Assembly (NCBI GenBank): GCA_041695085.1
Contig: JBGFRO010000050.1
Location: 1 to 64,000 of the forward strand
DNA from: DYFT01 sp041695085
Lineage (GTDB): Bacteria > Bacteroidota > Ignavibacteria > UBA10030
DNA: 64,000 nucleotides
Direction: 5' to 3'
Shown piece after piece: positions 14,521 through 22,785 of the stretch (the stretch's first letter is position 1; each line of letters opens with the position of its first letter). Made by a program: the position numbers and the translations under genes. The notes beneath the pieces are model-generated. The model was not told the origin of the DNA. It was given only the letters and a program-made list of their open reading frames with translations, and made no database searches.

Positions 14521-15843
14521 TCATTCGCGGTCGATTGTCAGTTTCAGGAAATGCGTGGCGCAGGAAATGCAGGGGTCATAATTCCGGATTGCCTGCTCGC
14601 ACAGCCACGTGAGTACATCATCAGCCATTCTGAGGTGCAAGGGAACAACGTGCCGCAGGTCGTTCTCGATCGTCTTCTGGTTCTGAGAGGTCGGGGGGAC
14701 GATTTTGGCGTCGAGCACTATCCCCCGCTCGTCGAGCTTGTAGCGGTGGTACAGAATGCCGCGCGGAGCTTCCGTGCATCCAAAGCCCACGGATGCCCGA
14801 GGCTCCATCTCAACGAACGGTCGGTCGGGCATCTCGTACTGATCGATGATCCGCAGCGCCTCGTCGCACGCATAGAGAACTTCGATGGCGCGCGCGAGGA
14901 TACTTTTGAAGGGATTCCGACAGCCGGGGCCGATTCCGACTTCGCGCGCGGCTTCTTGCGCCAACGGCGAGAGTCGATCGAAGTTCAGATTGAAGCGTGC
15001 AAGCGGGCCGACGGAATAATTGCCGCCCCTCTTGAGGACCGAGTGAAGGGCGTTCGAGTGTTCTACGTGTTCTTCAACGAAGTGGTCATCGTACGCTGGG
15101 ATGGCGAGATCAAGGCCCTTGTTCGATACCAGGCGCCCTTCATTCAGGGCGTATTCATCGGGATGACGGAGAGCGACGAATTCATAGTCCTGCTCAAATT
15201 CCGGGTAGGGAAACTGCGCTGCCCATCGTGCGGTCTCCAGCGACGCCTCCCGCGCCCACTTGAGGCGGTCCGTCAGAGGCCGGAGGTCAGCCTTCGACGG
15301 CGACTTGTAGAACCCACCCACACGAACGTTGATCGGATGGATTTCTCTTCCGCCCAACACGTTGAGGATATCGTTGCCTAACTTCTTGAGCTGGAGTCCT
15401 CGCTGGACGTTTTCCGGATGGTCCTTTGCCATCGCGATCGCATCAGCATAGCCGAGAAAATCGGGCGCGTGGAGGAGATAGATGTGAAGAGCGTGGCTCT
15501 CGATCCATTCGCCGCAATAGAGCAGTCGTCGCAGCGCCCGCAATGGACCATCGACGGTAAGACCGAAGGCGTGTTCGATGGCGTGGCAGGCGCTCATCTG
15601 GTAGGCGACGGGGCAGATGCCGCAAATCCGCGCGACGATGTCGGGCACTTCGTCAAACCGTCGCCCGCGCAGGAAAGCTTCAAAGAAGCGGGGCGGTTCG
15701 AAAATGCGAAGCTTGACGTCCACGACGGCGCCGTTCTTGGTCTTGACGTACAGCGCGCCTTCTCCCTCGACGCGGGCGAGATAGTCGACTTTGATGGTCC
15801 TAGATTTCACGCGCTTCGCTTTCCTTCCTGAATGGCTCTGCAT
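14521..15843 (-). CDS. Group 3b-like [NiFe]-hydrogenase large (catalytic) subunit
   Basis: Catalytic subunit of a soluble bidirectional hydrogenase, likely of the NADP-linked sulfhydrogenase (3b) type. The N-terminal motif VEGEG then RICGICPVAYQMSACHAIEH near 72 and the C-terminal DPCISCATH supply the four cysteines that bind nickel and iron. About nine residues after the last histidine (FLKLTIDRE) form the peptide expected to be removed by the downstream endopeptidase. Length is 440 residues. The ATG at 15843 overlaps the small-subunit gene by 44 bases; a GTG at 15810 behind AGGAAAG is an equally good start. The neighbouring FAD/NAD, iron-sulfur and small-subunit genes give the HydA/HydB/HydD/HydG set of group 3b. 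Confidence 0.93.
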   Translation of the reverse strand: MQSHSGRKAKRVKSRTIKVDYLARVEGEGALYVKTKNGAVVDVKLRIFEPPRFFEAFLRGRRFDEVPDIVARICGICPVAYQMSACHAIEHAFGLTVDGPLRALRRLLYCGEWIESHALHIYLLHAPDFLGYADAIAMAKDHPENVQRGLQLKKLGNDILNVLGGREIHPINVRVGGFYKSPSKADLRPLTDRLKWAREASLETARWAAQFPYPEFEQDYEFVALRHPDEYALNEGRLVSNKGLDLAIPAYDDHFVEEHVEHSNALHSVLKRGGNYSVGPLARFNLNFDRLSPLAQEAAREVGIGPGCRNPFKSILARAIEVLYACDEALRIIDQYEMPDRPFVEMEPRASVGFGCTEAPRGILYHRYKLDERGIVLDAKIVPPTSQNQKTIENDLRHVVPLHLRMADDVLTWLCEQAIRNYDPCISCATHFLKLTIDRE

Positions 15844-16582
15844 ACGCGTTGAACGTCCTCAGCGCCCGGACAACATCCTCCTCTGTGACGCCCTGCTGAA
15901 TCCACCGTGCGCACAGCGAGTCTGTGTTTGGAGTTTCCTTCGGTCCGAAGCAAGCGTAACAGCCGCGATGATAGGCCGGGCAGATGGCTCCACAACCCGC
16001 GTGCGTGACCGGACCAAGGCAGGGTGTGCCGTGAGCCACCATCACACAGACAATGCCGCGTCGCTTGCACTCCATGCAAACGCTGTGCGGCGGTGTGTTC
16101 GGCTTCCTGCCGCGGAGAAACGCGCTGATTACTTCTATGAGTTGCTGTTTGTTGATCGGGCAGCCGCGCAGTTCAAAGTCCACAAACACATGGTCGGCAA
16201 TGGGCGTCGATTTGTTGAGCGTCTCAATGTACGCCGGCGTGGCGTAGACGATGGAAAGAAACTCCTTGACGTCTCTGAAGTTTCGAAGTGCCTGAATGCC
16301 GCCGGCGGTCGCGCACGCGCCAATCGTGATCAAGTGTTTTGATGAACGCCGGATTTGGTGAATCCTCTCGGCGTCGTGGGGAGTCGTAATGGAGCCTTCG
16401 ACCAACGAGAGATCGTAGGGCCCTTTCACAACAGACCGGGAAGCCTCGGGAAAATACGCAATCTCGATCTGCTCGGCGATCGTCAGCAACTCATCTTCGC
16501 AGTCAAGCAAGCTGAGCTGGCAGCCGTCGCAGGAGGCGAATTTCCAGACAGCCAATTTCGGTTTGCGCTTCTGAGACGTCAT
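15800..16582 (-). CDS. Group 3b-like [NiFe]-hydrogenase small subunit
   Basis: Iron-sulfur subunit that passes electrons between the nickel-iron site and the flavin module. The 260-residue protein has FASCDGCQLSLLDC near 17, GACATAGG near 88, ELRGCPINKQQL near 137, and a later cysteine-rich part (CMECKRRG, GTPCLGPVTHAGCG, YHRGCYACFGP) for three clusters. No twin-arginine signal is present, so the enzyme is cytoplasmic, as expected of group 3. The ATG at 16582 follows GGAGAAACGTTG; a TTG one codon earlier is possible. The end overlaps the start of the large subunit gene. Confidence 0.92.
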   Translation of the reverse strand: MTSQKRKPKLAVWKFASCDGCQLSLLDCEDELLTIAEQIEIAYFPEASRSVVKGPYDLSLVEGSITTPHDAERIHQIRRSSKHLITIGACATAGGIQALRNFRDVKEFLSIVYATPAYIETLNKSTPIADHVFVDFELRGCPINKQQLIEVISAFLRGRKPNTPPHSVCMECKRRGIVCVMVAHGTPCLGPVTHAGCGAICPAYHRGCYACFGPKETPNTDSLCARWIQQGVTEEDVVRALRTFNAYAEPFRKESEAREI

Positions 16583-16618
16583 CAACGTTTCTCCATATTC
16601 TCTCGATCACTCCACATA

Positions 16619-16640
16619 CCGCAATCTGAATTCTACAATC
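16619..16640. repeat. Short repeat related to the one inside hypF
   Basis: The gap between the flavin-subunit and small-subunit genes contains CCGCAATCTGAATTCTAC and ATCAT, similar in unit and spacing to the block at 13071-13120. It is the only intergenic relative noticed. Confidence 0.45.
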
Positions 16641-16641
16641 A

Positions 16642-17592
16642 TTACACCTCCCACTTTGCGAGCCAGTCGTTGACACGTCGATACCCGAAGACCGGACCAT
16701 CCTTGCAGATGAAGGTCGGTCCGAACTGGCAGTGCCCGCAAAATCCGACAGCGCATTTCATATTGCGCTCCATCGAGACAAAGATATTGTCGAAGCCGAC
16801 GCCGCGGTGGTAGAGTTCCTGTGCTGTGAAGCGCATCATCACCTCGGGTCCACAGACCATCGCCACCGTGCTCGACGGGTCGAACGGCGCTCTGCGAATG
16901 AGCGTTGTGACAACGCCCACGGTCCCGCGCCATTGGCCGATTGCCCGATCAACCGTGATGTACACGTCGAGGTCGAAATGGGCGCGCCACTCTCGGAGTT
17001 CTCGCGAGTACAGAATGTCCTCCGGCGTGCGCGCGCCATAGAGCAGAACGACTTTCCCGTACTTCTCCCGCTGAGAAAGAATATGATACAGCGCCGGGCG
17101 AAGCGGCGCCAATCCAATCCCTCCGGCCACTATCACGACATCGCTGCCCAACGCCCTCTCGACAGGCCAGCAGCTTCCAAAGGGGCCACGCACACCCAGG
17201 GTGTCACCACGTTTCAGTTTGCTCATGGCGAAGGTGACGGGGCCCACCACACGCGTCGTGTGCACGAGCATCGGCTTGGTTGGGTCGCCGCTCATCGAAA
17301 TGGGAATCTCGCCCACGCCGAAGACATAGAGCATGTTGAATTGCCCCGGGAAAAACCGGTGTGGGTGAAAAGGCGACGGCATCGAGGCGTCAGGGGGATT
17401 GAGGGGATGAAGGGAGGAGGGGGCGATCTCTTCACGACGTTCCCCGCCGCTCCGAGACTCTTGTCCAGATGAGGCCGGTTCGAGTTCAAGCGTGAACGTG
17501 TCGGCGGTTTCCTTCCGCACCCGAAGAATTCGATACAAACGTGGAACCATCGGGTTGAAGCTGCCGGGTATTCTTGCCATCAGTTGTTCCAT
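16642..17592 (-). CDS. Hydrogenase FAD/NAD(P)-binding subunit (HydG-like)
   Basis: Diaphorase subunit linking the hydrogenase to NAD(P)H; 316 residues of the ferredoxin-NADP reductase type. RFFPGQFNMLYV near 79 starts the flavin domain. GGIGLAPLRPAL near 160 binds the dinucleotide. A C-terminal [2Fe-2S] set reads CAVGFCGHCQFGPTFIC near 285. Compared with the family there is an extra low-complexity loop of about 35 residues near 43-78 (SGQESRSGGERREE onward, rich in Ser, Pro and Glu). ATG codons at 17592 and 17580 are both possible. The gene sits 20 bases after the cyclic-nucleotide-binding gene. Confidence 0.92.
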   Translation of the reverse strand: MEQLMARIPGSFNPMVPRLYRILRVRKETADTFTLELEPASSGQESRSGGERREEIAPSSLHPLNPPDASMPSPFHPHRFFPGQFNMLYVFGVGEIPISMSGDPTKPMLVHTTRVVGPVTFAMSKLKRGDTLGVRGPFGSCWPVERALGSDVVIVAGGIGLAPLRPALYHILSQREKYGKVVLLYGARTPEDILYSRELREWRAHFDLDVYITVDRAIGQWRGTVGVVTTLIRRAPFDPSSTVAMVCGPEVMMRFTAQELYHRGVGFDNIFVSMERNMKCAVGFCGHCQFGPTFICKDGPVFGYRRVNDWLAKWEV

Positions 17593-17611
17593 GTTCTTCG
17601 CACTTCAAGTT

Positions 17612-18094
17612 TTACGCTTCACCGCCTACGTTGCCGGGGTGGACACCATACACATCCAGCAACTGTAATCTCGTTGCCTGAAGCCGCTGCTCGATGAGGT
17701 GAGCAAACCTTTTCAACAGCTCATAGCCCAAATTGTGGTCTTCCTCGCATTTGGTACGCAGGCACTTGCCGTCGAGTGCAATGGCGCGCGTCAGTTCGGT
17801 CGCCCGCGCGTCAAATCGCCAGTGATATGGCGGGATGAGCCACGACCAGCCAAGGATATCCCCTTCTCCTAACGTGCCGATGGTGAGCGGCCCGCGATCG
17901 GGAGAAAAAATCTGCAGCGCAACATTCCCAGCCCGGATAATATAAAACTGGTTTGCTTCTTCCCCCTCGCGAAGGATGAATTCCCCCGCATCGAAGCGTA
18001 CGTTCGAGGCACAGCCAACGAGAAGCTGCAGGTGATGAGCGTCGATGCCCTTCAAGAACGGATGCTGCGCAAGAATCGGTTCAAGAGTTTCCAT
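17612..18094 (-). CDS. Cyclic-nucleotide-binding (Crp-like) domain protein of the hydrogenase operon
   Basis: A 160-residue protein holding one cNMP-binding beta-roll (FLKGIDAHHLQLLVG, FILREGEEANQFYII, GTLGEGDILGWSWL) followed by a C-terminal helix. The helix-turn-helix of true Crp/Fnr regulators is absent, so it is probably not a DNA-binding factor. Single-domain proteins of this kind recur between the iron-sulfur and flavin genes of group 3b hydrogenase operons, from general knowledge. A role in sensing or subunit regulation is likely but unproven. The start overlaps the end of the iron-sulfur gene by 14 bases. Confidence 0.85.
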   Translation of the reverse strand: METLEPILAQHPFLKGIDAHHLQLLVGCASNVRFDAGEFILREGEEANQFYIIRAGNVALQIFSPDRGPLTIGTLGEGDILGWSWLIPPYHWRFDARATELTRAIALDGKCLRTKCEEDHNLGYELLKRFAHLIEQRLQATRLQLLDVYGVHPGNVGGEA

Positions 18095-19268
18095 GTTCGT
18101 TCTCCTTTTTCTGTGCTGTCGTACTCACACGCGCGTCCGTTGCGCGGATGGCAGCAACCTCTTCGGTAATGTCGATTGCAACGGGACACCAGGTGATACA
18201 GCGCCCGCATCCGACACAGCCGAAGGTACCGAATTGGTCTATCCATGTGGCGAGTTTGTGCGTCATCCACTGACGGTACCGCGATTTCGTCGATGGGCGA
18301 ACGCTCCCACCGTGGATGTACGAGAAATCCATCGTGAAGCAGGAATCCCATTTCTGCCATCGCTCCGCGTGTTGTCCTGTCAGGTCTGTAACATCTTCCA
18401 CCGTCGTGCAAAAACAGGTCGGACACACCATCGTGCAATTCGCGCACGTCAGACAGCGGGACGCGACGTGGTCCCAACGAGGATGTTCATAGTTCCGATA
18501 CAGCAAATCCTTGATGTCCGTCGTATCCAGCGTTCGTCCCATCTGATGGGCAGTCTCGGCCACGATGTTCTCTGCCGTGGTTCTCTCTCCCTCGCTGGCT
18601 TCCCGGTGCTCAATCTCTGTAAGAATCTCTGCCCCACGATCGCTCCCAACCTCAGCCACAAAGTAGTGGCGGCCCGCTGTATTCTCATTCCCTTCAGGTT
18701 CAAGCACTTCCGTAAGCGCAAGGTCATAGCCAACGGTTGCCTTCGGACCTGTTTTCATCGAAACACAGAAGCATGTTCTCCCCGCTTCTCCGCAGTTGAC
18801 GGCTATGATAAAGGCATTTTCGCGCCGCGCTTTGTAGACGGGGTCGACATACTGCCCATTGAGAAAAACCTTGTCCTGGATGGCGATGGCATGAATTTCA
18901 CAAGAGCGGACTCCAAGAAAGGCATACTTCGGCTGATGTTCGTTTTCCTCCTGAATGTGGAAACCATCTTGCCGTTGTTCGGCACGCCACAGGCGACGGA
19001 GGGGCGGGTGAAGAAATTTCTTCCACGAATGCGGCCCGACAGCATAGCCGAACAACGCGCGATCGGCGCGCCGCTTCAGTCGATAGAACCCGCCATCCTG
19101 CTCGTCCGTCCATCCCGCGGGCAGTTCCTCTCCAGAGGCTAATTCGTCATACACGATGGCGCCGTCGCGCACTGAGGGGCCGACGATCGTATATCCACGC
19201 CTGCGCAGGGCGTCGAACAGCGCATCGAGGTTCGACCGGTCAAGTATTGCAGCACCTTCCTTTTTCAT
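18081..19268 (-). CDS. Sulfhydrogenase beta-type iron-sulfur subunit (HydB-like, two [4Fe-4S])
   Basis: A 395-residue electron-transfer subunit with a large N-terminal domain (GVRSCEIHAIAIQDKVFL near 133, CFCVSMKTGP near 175) and two C-terminal ferredoxin-type motifs, CLTCANCTMVCPTCFC near 290 and CVGCGRCITWCPVAID near 363. This is the layout of HydB/AsrA proteins of group 3b hydrogenases and anaerobic sulfite reductases. It should pass electrons between the flavin subunit and the small subunit or an external carrier. It starts one base before the hypB stop. The short low-complexity tail is not conserved-looking. Confidence 0.9.
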   Translation of the reverse strand: MKKEGAAILDRSNLDALFDALRRRGYTIVGPSVRDGAIVYDELASGEELPAGWTDEQDGGFYRLKRRADRALFGYAVGPHSWKKFLHPPLRRLWRAEQRQDGFHIQEENEHQPKYAFLGVRSCEIHAIAIQDKVFLNGQYVDPVYKARRENAFIIAVNCGEAGRTCFCVSMKTGPKATVGYDLALTEVLEPEGNENTAGRHYFVAEVGSDRGAEILTEIEHREASEGERTTAENIVAETAHQMGRTLDTTDIKDLLYRNYEHPRWDHVASRCLTCANCTMVCPTCFCTTVEDVTDLTGQHAERWQKWDSCFTMDFSYIHGGSVRPSTKSRYRQWMTHKLATWIDQFGTFGCVGCGRCITWCPVAIDITEEVAAIRATDARVSTTAQKKENEHGNS

Positions 19269-19925
19269 TCAAGCGTTTTTCCCGACCCGTTCTTCTAACC
19301 AATCACACCATTGAGAAATGCCCGCGTCTGTTCTGCAGGAAGTTTCAAACACCGTCAGCTTTGGGTTCACACGCAAAGCGTTCTCCTTCAATACGGCTAT
19401 GGTACAATTCAGGTAGGGAAGAAGGTCGATCTTGTTGATGACGAGCACGGAAGCATTCCGGAACATGGGAGGATACTTCAAAGGCTTGTCGTCCCCCTCG
19501 GTCGTACTTGCAACGACAATTTTCATCGCCTCGCCGAGGTCGTAGTTGGCAGGACAGACAAGGTTGCCGACATTCTCGATCACCAGCAGTTGAATGCCGG
19601 AAAGATCCATCGTTGCCACCGCATCTTCCACCAACTGTGCCTCGAGATGACACCCGCCGTTTGTAACAATTTGCACAACAGGCACATTGAACCTCGCTAC
19701 TCGCTTCGCGTCAAGGTCGGTTTGCACATCCCCCTCAACCACAGCGACCCTGACCCGACCTCGAAGTCGTTCCAGTGTTTTCTCAAGCAGACTCGTTTTC
19801 CCGGAGCCCGGTGAACTGACGAGGTTGACAACGAAAACCTTGTTCTGACGAAACAGCTCACGGTTGCGACGTGCAATTTCATCGTTCTTTTTGAGAACCT
19901 TTCGTTCAATCGTCAGCACGCTCAT
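19269..19925 (-). CDS. hypB: Nickel-inserting GTPase HypB
   Basis: HypB (218 residues) uses GTP to deliver nickel to the hydrogenase large subunit with HypA. The P-loop SSPGSGKTSLLEKTL near 37, VVEGDVQTDLDA near 62, nickel-site TNGGCHLEAQLVEDA near 88 with Cys and His, and NKIDLLPY near 164 are all present. The N-terminal CXXCGC and polyhistidine nickel stores of some HypB proteins are absent. The start overlaps the hypA stop by four bases and the stop lies directly before the iron-sulfur gene. Confidence 0.96.
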   Translation of the reverse strand: MSVLTIERKVLKKNDEIARRNRELFRQNKVFVVNLVSSPGSGKTSLLEKTLERLRGRVRVAVVEGDVQTDLDAKRVARFNVPVVQIVTNGGCHLEAQLVEDAVATMDLSGIQLLVIENVGNLVCPANYDLGEAMKIVVASTTEGDDKPLKYPPMFRNASVLVINKIDLLPYLNCTIAVLKENALRVNPKLTVFETSCRTDAGISQWCDWLEERVGKNA

Positions 19926-20284
19926 ATATTTGTCTCCGCAGCTTCGTTCAACTCTATTGCAATGATGTGCAGTTCATCCCCCGAAAGAATCTTGGTATTG
20001 CCGCTGCCACAGAATGGGCAAACAGCAAACCCTCGTTCATTCAAGGACGACCGATGGCACTCCAGACACTCGATTTGAAACGGCACCCGCTCGATGCGTA
20101 AGGAAGATGTGGAAAGAGGAGTATCCGCTGTCAGCGCCCCGTAGCAGAACTCCAGGGAATCAGTCATAACACCTCCAAGTTCGCCAATTCGCATCGTGAT
20201 TGAACCAACCCTCCAGAGATCCTCTTCGGCGATGTGTTGCTTTACTGTCTCAATAACATTTTGCGCGATAGAAAGCTCGTGCAT
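19922..20284 (-). CDS. hypA: Nickel metallochaperone HypA
   Basis: HypA (120 residues) binds nickel through its N-terminal MHELSI, where the second-residue histidine is the ligand, and a structural zinc through two CxxC pairs, IECLECHR near 73 and AVCPFCGS near 89. It works with HypB. The ATG at 20284 sits 29 bases after the stop of the CydA-like gene, so the hydrogenase genes may be read through from the upstream redox genes; no separate promoter was seen. Confidence 0.95.
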   Translation of the reverse strand: MHELSIAQNVIETVKQHIAEEDLWRVGSITMRIGELGGVMTDSLEFCYGALTADTPLSTSSLRIERVPFQIECLECHRSSLNERGFAVCPFCGSGNTKILSGDELHIIAIELNEAAETNI

Positions 20285-20313
20285 ATGGCTCTCCTCAGAT
20301 CAACCGCCTTTCC

Positions 20314-21441
20314 TCAAGCACCAATCCTGTCCGCGTGCAACTGCGCTTGTATAACCTTTGTTAGCATAAATCCGACCACGCCCAACCCAGCCACGAGAAT
20401 CGCCGCAAACACCGCTATCACCCCCCACTGCGGATCAACCACGCGATCAAACACATCGAACTTCCCCGCAAGGTAGCCATCGCGCACAATATCCCGCATG
20501 ATAACCATGACGATCAGCGTCAACGCCAGAACGGAAATGCCCGACACAGCAAGCGCTCGCGGTTTCTCGGACTTCGCCGCTAGAATCAACAACATCATGC
20601 TGATGACCGGCAAAAGAATTCCCAACCCAAGCAAAATGGTTGCGAGCATGTTCTGGCCCATAAACAGCATCATCACGTCCCTGGGTAAAGCAAGCAGAAA
20701 CCAAATGCCCACCGCCATCTGGATGATGGTGGCAATGGTGAACCACATCGCGCCGTACTTCACAGCCCACTTTCCGTATGCTTTGTTTGTTTTGATTTTT
20801 CCGAGACCGTAGATGACAACGAACAGGCCGGTGATGGCGAAGGATGCAACGAAGAAATGCAGATAGCGGGGCACGACCGTCGGTTCATCGAAGTTCCAGT
20901 GCGTGCCGGAAGGATTGCTGTGGTAGAGCGCCGCAAACTTCTCGGGCGTCAGCATAAGTGTCAAGTTATGGGAGAAGATCATGCCGACAACCGCCACGAG
21001 CACGCCGCTGAGCAGAACGACCCATAGCCGCGCGCCTTTCAGTCGTTCCCAGCGGAACGAGTAGAGATAGAACCCGTAATATGCAAGAATGATCAAAGCA
21101 ATGACGCTCAACCACGGCCATGCCATCAAAATGGAGGAGGTGTAGAAGAGCTGGCCGTAGAGAACCTGCAGGAAGAGCAATGGAGCCACGCCGAGTGTGA
21201 TGGTGAACGCCATCGCGATGGGGATCATCTTTGCAAAACTTCGCGCAAGCGTCAGGTGATGCTCGCTGTTGCGCTTGCGGCCGAATAGATCGGTGATGAA
21301 CGCTGTGAAACTTCCTCCTAACGCAAGATTCATCGGGATGATGTGCAGCAGGAACGTAAAGAGCAGAAGCCCTTTGAGCAGCCAGACCGGAGCCGGCAGC
21401 GGGATGGCATCGGGGGCTGGAATAACGAGTTGTTCTATCAT
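20314..21441 (-). CDS. CydA-like multi-helix membrane oxidoreductase subunit (no cytochrome c domain)
   Basis: About 375 residues with at least eight strongly hydrophobic segments. FLLHIIPMNLALGGSFTAF near residue 35 mirrors FHVFIAHFAVGGGLFLV of the next protein upstream and resembles the first heme-ligand helix of cytochrome bd subunit I. Later segments include FSHNLTLMLTPEKF near 170 and RYLHFFVASFAITGL near 205. The ATG at 21441 follows AAAGGAGG and overlaps the stop of its partner as ATGA. No CydB gene is present. It may form, with its neighbour, a bd-family quinol or cytochrome-c oxidoreductase of the divergent kind; the exact reaction cannot be told from sequence alone. Confidence 0.7.
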   Translation of the reverse strand: MIEQLVIPAPDAIPLPAPVWLLKGLLLFTFLLHIIPMNLALGGSFTAFITDLFGRKRNSEHHLTLARSFAKMIPIAMAFTITLGVAPLLFLQVLYGQLFYTSSILMAWPWLSVIALIILAYYGFYLYSFRWERLKGARLWVVLLSGVLVAVVGMIFSHNLTLMLTPEKFAALYHSNPSGTHWNFDEPTVVPRYLHFFVASFAITGLFVVIYGLGKIKTNKAYGKWAVKYGAMWFTIATIIQMAVGIWFLLALPRDVMMLFMGQNMLATILLGLGILLPVISMMLLILAAKSEKPRALAVSGISVLALTLIVMVIMRDIVRDGYLAGKFDVFDRVVDPQWGVIAVFAAILVAGLGVVGFMLTKVIQAQLHADRIGA

Positions 21442-22742
21442 GGCTGCGTTCCTCCTTTCGATGCGGCAGGTTGAAGCGTCATAAGCCATTTTGCCAACGC
21501 CCTGCGTTCCTGGTCGTTGCCGGCAAACGGCGGCATGAAACCCCGGAATGAAGGTAACTCAGACAGAATGATTTCGAGGTCTTCCTGCGTTCGGTCCACA
21601 AGATGCGGCACGACATCCTGATAGCCTCCAACGGTATGACAACTTGCGCACTGCGCGCGGAAGAGTTCCTTGCCGATCTTCAGTTCGTTGGCTTCGGTGA
21701 GTTCACGTTCCGAAATCCACTTCGCTTTCTGGAGCAGTCCGACTTCTTGGATCGATTCCACCTCGCTGACGAGCATCGAGTTGGAATACATATAGGCGTG
21801 GATGATGTACGGCTTGCGAACTGCTTCACGCACCCGTTCCCAGGAGAACATTGCCGCCGAAGCCACGAGCAAAATCACGACAGCCTGCGCGAAGGTAAAC
21901 GCACGCGGACGCCAAAAGGGACCGATGAGCACGAACACAAAGAGCAACGCAGCCGCAATAATGCCATAGGTAGCGGTTGTCTGGATATACTCGATCCCGC
22001 CACCGACGATCTCCTGCGCGGTTGCGGGAATCTGTGTGTAGTACCACCAGAGCGAAAGGGGAAAGAGAATCAACGCGGGCAACACCCAGATTGCCGAATA
22101 ACGGGTGACGGTGATGCGCGCGTGCTCATCCTTCAGGCGCGTTACTGTGAGGAACGCGTACACGCCCGCAAACGCCACCGAGATCAATATCCGTGCAACG
22201 AGTGACGGGAGGTACGTTGGGTTGAACAAGCCATCCCAGAAATTCCTCGTCTCCACCCACGAGCCTGTGGTAAGCATGAACGAGACGATGCCGTTGATGA
22301 CGGCAAGCGTCAGAAATCCGCTCGCGGCGTAGATCCAGCCGATGGTGAGGTGCGCCTTGCGGCTCATCTTCTCCCACATCGCCACGTAGATGATGATGGA
22401 GGAAATCTCGACGAAGAAGAAGACCCATTCGATCGCCCAGCCCCAAACGAACGTGTGAATCAGCGATGATGTTGCCGAGGGGTGGACGAGTCCGATGGTA
22501 AACCAGATGCCGACGCCCGACACCGCGCCGAGCACAAGGGTAAGGAGGAGGAAAAATTTGGAGTGTTTCTTCACGTACTCCAACATCGTGGGATTGTTCT
22601 CACGATAGGCTTTGCGTTCCGTCAGAACGAGGAACAATCCGCCACCCACCGCGAAGTGGGCGATGAAGACATGGAAGACCGCGATGATGCCGATGAGCAT
22701 TCCGCCGCCAATATAGGGGACTTCCCAGACGGGAAAATTCAT
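21438..22742 (-). CDS. CydA-like membrane protein fused to a C-terminal cytochrome c domain
   Basis: A 434-residue protein. The first 330 residues are membrane-embedded and CydA-like: IIAVFHVFIAHFAVGGGLFL near 20 with two histidines, SGVGIWFTIGLVH near 80, and AIEWVFFFVEISSIIIY near 105 with two glutamates spaced as in the CydA proton path. The last 80 residues hold the c-type heme site RAQCASCHTVGG near 358 and a likely axial methionine in RGFMPPFAGND near 398. This domain should face the periplasm. The quinol-binding Q-loop of true cytochrome bd is not obvious. It could accept electrons from quinol or a c-type cytochrome, or be a sensor-like relative. Confidence 0.75.
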   Translation of the reverse strand: MNFPVWEVPYIGGGMLIGIIAVFHVFIAHFAVGGGLFLVLTERKAYRENNPTMLEYVKKHSKFFLLLTLVLGAVSGVGIWFTIGLVHPSATSSLIHTFVWGWAIEWVFFFVEISSIIIYVAMWEKMSRKAHLTIGWIYAASGFLTLAVINGIVSFMLTTGSWVETRNFWDGLFNPTYLPSLVARILISVAFAGVYAFLTVTRLKDEHARITVTRYSAIWVLPALILFPLSLWWYYTQIPATAQEIVGGGIEYIQTTATYGIIAAALLFVFVLIGPFWRPRAFTFAQAVVILLVASAAMFSWERVREAVRKPYIIHAYMYSNSMLVSEVESIQEVGLLQKAKWISERELTEANELKIGKELFRAQCASCHTVGGYQDVVPHLVDRTQEDLEIILSELPSFRGFMPPFAGNDQERRALAKWLMTLQPAASKGGTQP

Positions 22743-22785
22743 GGCTGATCTCCTTGAGTTAATTTATGGTTAATCGGTCACTACG

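Noticed and set aside
14449..15381. Plus-strand open frame of about 310 codons
   Set aside because: Opposite the hydrogenase large-subunit gene; no similarity to a known protein pattern.
18045..19142. Plus-strand open frame of about 365 codons
   Set aside because: Antisense to the iron-sulfur subunit gene whose motifs are unmistakable.
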